Shown here piece by piece: positions 62,510 to 64,000 of a stretch of DNA of 64,000 nt. Both the position numbers and the translations under genes were made by a program. Position 1 is the first letter of the stretch; each line of letters begins with the position of its first letter. Where the stretch lies: the NCBI RefSeq assembly GCF_003143775.1, contig NZ_QFRJ01000006.1, forward strand, positions 168,464 through 232,463, given 5' to 3'. This DNA comes from Brumimicrobium oceani. Lineage in GTDB: Bacteria; Bacteroidota; Bacteroidia; Flavobacteriales_D; Crocinitomicaceae. Under the pieces are notes generated by a model, which worked only from the letters and a program-made list of their open reading frames with translations, searched no databases and was not told where the DNA came from.

Positions 62510-63532
62510 TTAAGGAACCTCTACCCTTGCTAAGACCTTTTCAATAATTGCTTTAGCATCTACGCCTTCCGCTTCTGCTTCGTAAGTTAGACCCAATCTG
62601 TGCTGTATCACATCCACCGCTATGCTTCTTATGTCTTCTGGAATTACATAAGCACGCCCTTGTAAAAATGCGTTTGCTTTCGCTGCTAATGCCAAATTAA
62701 TACTCGCTCTAGGAGAGGCTCCAAAAGAAATTAAAGGTGTTAAATTGGTAAGATCATATTTTTCAGGATCTCTAGTTGCGAAAACAATATCTATAATGTA
62801 TTTTTCAATTTTCTCATCCAAATAAACTCCTCTGACCAATTCTCTCAACCGCAGAATATCATCTGGTTTCACCACAGCTTTTGCTTTGTTTAAACCTTCT
62901 TTCCTCACATTACTGCGTAAGATTTGCATTTCCTCTTCTGGCGTTGGATAATCCAATTGCACTTTCAACATAAATCTATCCACTTGCGCTTCTGGTAAAG
63001 GATAAGTTCCTTCTTGCTCAATTGGGTTTTGTGTGGCCATCACCAAGAATGGTCGAGGTAATTTAAATGTTTCATCGCCAATAGTGACTTGTCTTTCTTG
63101 CATGGCTTCTAATAAAGCAGATTGCACTTTTGCTGGCGCTCTATTGATCTCATCAGCCAAAATAAAATTGGCAAATATTGGACCTTTGGTAACAGAAAAC
63201 TCTTGGGTCTTTTGATTGTAAATTTGTGTTCCCGTGACATCGGCAGGCAATAAATCAGGCGTGAATTGAACACGACTAAACACTCCTCCGATTACATCAG
63301 CCAAAGTATTAATTGCTAAGGTTTTTGCCAAGCCAGGAACCCCTTCTAGCAAAATATGTCCATCTGCTAAAAGTGCAATTAAAAGGCGCTCCAACATTTT
63401 ATCTTGACCTACAATCACACTCGACAACCCCCTATTAATCATATCGATAAGCGGAGTTTCGTTCTGAATTTTCTCTGTCAATTGACGAATTGAATCAGCG
63501 GGTGTGATTGAGGATGATGTATTTTCTTCCAT
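62510..63532 (-). CDS. MoxR family AAA ATPase
   Basis: A 340-residue AAA+ ATPase, the first gene of the Bat operon. Walker A is EGVPGLAKT (about residues 59-67), Walker B LADEINRAPAKVQSALLEAM, sensor MATQNPIEQEGTYPLPEAQVDR, and arginine-finger and lid regions follow (FGASPRASINLALAAKA). It probably remodels or loads metal into the VWA partners. Length and start are normal for the family. The upstream promoter is described separately. Confidence 0.95.
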   Translation of the reverse strand: MEENTSSSITPADSIRQLTEKIQNETPLIDMINRGLSSVIVGQDKMLERLLIALLADGHILLEGVPGLAKTLAINTLADVIGGVFSRVQFTPDLLPADVTGTQIYNQKTQEFSVTKGPIFANFILADEINRAPAKVQSALLEAMQERQVTIGDETFKLPRPFLVMATQNPIEQEGTYPLPEAQVDRFMLKVQLDYPTPEEEMQILRSNVRKEGLNKAKAVVKPDDILRLRELVRGVYLDEKIEKYIIDIVFATRDPEKYDLTNLTPLISFGASPRASINLALAAKANAFLQGRAYVIPEDIRSIAVDVIQHRLGLTYEAEAEGVDAKAIIEKVLARVEVP

Positions 63533-63551
63533 AATAATTTGTTCTGAAATA

Positions 63552-63581
63552 CAAAGATGTTCATTGTTAAGGCAAGGTCAA
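63552..63581 (-). promoter_or_regulatory. promoter of the Bat operon
   Basis: On the minus strand TTG (63581-63579), a 19-base spacer and CATCTTTG (63559-63552) fit the phylum promoter, with one change in the -7 box (C for T). The start would be near 63546, about 13 bases before the moxR ATG. Confidence 0.5.
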
Positions 63582-63841
63582 TCTGTAGGATGTTAAATAT
63601 TGTTAAGCCCTTGAATCGTTAAGGATTAGAAGAAATTGGGAGATTTTTAGTTGTATTGATTTTCATTCTTATCACAACATGAAATTTTATGATTTTTAAA
63701 CAATTTCCAGCTCAGCAAATGTTCAATTTTCATTAATTTCGAAAATACGTGAATCTTCAATTATATACAATTCTACACTACATGACAAAAATATAACTAA
63801 TTAAAAATCAGTAAAATAAGCATGGAAACACTTGTTTAAAA
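63582..63841. other. intergenic region between moxR and the terminal IS-like sequence
   Basis: About 260 AT-rich bases with no gene. If an insertion sequence begins here, its left end should lie between about 63780 and 63840, but I cannot place the terminal inverted repeat without the right end. Confidence 0.4.
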
Positions 63842-63905
63842 GACTGGTATTCAGTATCTTAGATGAATAACTCCACTCATTTATCTATGAAAAAGAATAC
63901 CAGTC
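63842..63905 (+). repeat. inverted repeat spanning the start of the terminal ORF
   Basis: GACTGGTATTC (63842-63852) and GAATACCAGTC (63895-63905) are exact inverted copies, 42 bases apart, enclosing both candidate ATGs (63863, 63887). In RNA this would trap the start region, as seen in insertion sequences that block translation from outside transcripts. Confidence 0.7.
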
Positions 63906-64000
63906 CTGAGAGTAAAACTAATCAATTATCTAGTCTTTTAAAAGAGCAAGTTGAAAATAATGGTGCTAAACTCAACAAAGCGAGGCTAAAACTTATGTCA
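63863..64000 (+). CDS. N-terminus of a probable IS4-family transposase (cut by window end)
   Basis: An open frame runs from ATG 63863 (or 63887) to the window end, with an in-frame TAG just before it. From 63887 the peptide is 38 residues: MKKNTSPESK, then a helical part and NNGAKLNKARLKLMS. The last segment resembles the start of IS4-type Bacteroidota transposases (NGxKLNxARxKxxS before a helix), but the catalytic DDE domain lies outside the window. The inverted repeat over its start supports an insertion sequence. Confidence 0.5.
   Translation, partial: MNNSTHLSMKKNTSPESKTNQLSSLLKEQVENNGAKLNKARLKLMS

Noticed and set aside
55301..63532. MoxR plus VWA genes as an antiviral defence system
   Set aside because: Gene order and content match the standard Bacteroidota Bat operon; nothing defence-specific is present.

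Overview
The window reads as AT-rich chromosomal DNA from a member of the Bacteroidota, most likely a flavobacterium (order Flavobacteriales; I cannot fix the genus). Support: several secreted proteins end in type IX secretion system (T9SS) sorting domains of type A and type B; the Bat aerotolerance operon is complete; there is a TonB-dependent receptor with a carboxypeptidase-like N-terminal domain; and upstream regions carry the Bacteroidota promoter form TTG or TTTG, about 19-21 bases, then TAnnTTTG. Shine-Dalgarno sequences are mostly absent. I see no tRNA, rRNA or CRISPR array.

Layout. 1-6.1 kb: end of a DUF3109 protein, an rRNA methyltransferase, a fused 2-oxoacid dehydrogenase E1, a UPF1-like helicase and a pentapeptide-repeat protein. 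6.3-13.1 kb: two divergent T9SS-secreted proteins. 13.3-21.9 kb: potassium channel, HdeD-like protein, Crp/Fnr regulator, pirin, an MpaB-type oxygenase-like protein, a di-heme peroxidase and a cation/proton antiporter. 22-28.7 kb: two paralogous T9SS surface proteins. 28.8-35.6 kb: housekeeping genes accD, fbaA, an S9 peptidase, metK and tsaB. 35.8-42.2 kb: an apparent operon of a secreted subtilase, two related barrel-like proteins and a propeller lipoprotein. 42.6-50.2 kb: a small membrane protein, a secreted protein usually mislabelled asparagine synthetase B, dnaB, mnmD, a TPR lipoprotein, a membrane protein and a saccharopine dehydrogenase-like enzyme. 50.6-54.9 kb: TonB receptor plus beta-helix lipoprotein. 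55.3-63.5 kb: moxR, DUF58, one accessory gene, then batA, batB, batC, batD and batE, mostly overlapping. The last 140 bases appear to be the start of an IS4-like transposase.

Two themes stand out. First, intergenic DNA is crowded with palindromes and short dispersed repeats of at least five families: long perfect hairpins, a MITE-like nested inverted repeat, and hairpin arrays whose arms differ by paired changes. Second, the subtilase gene lacks a good start codon for its signal peptide. A 21-base AC dinucleotide tract sits between an upstream ATG and the signal peptide, and loss of one AC unit would join the two frames. This looks like a candidate phase-variable surface protease and is the observation I would check first.
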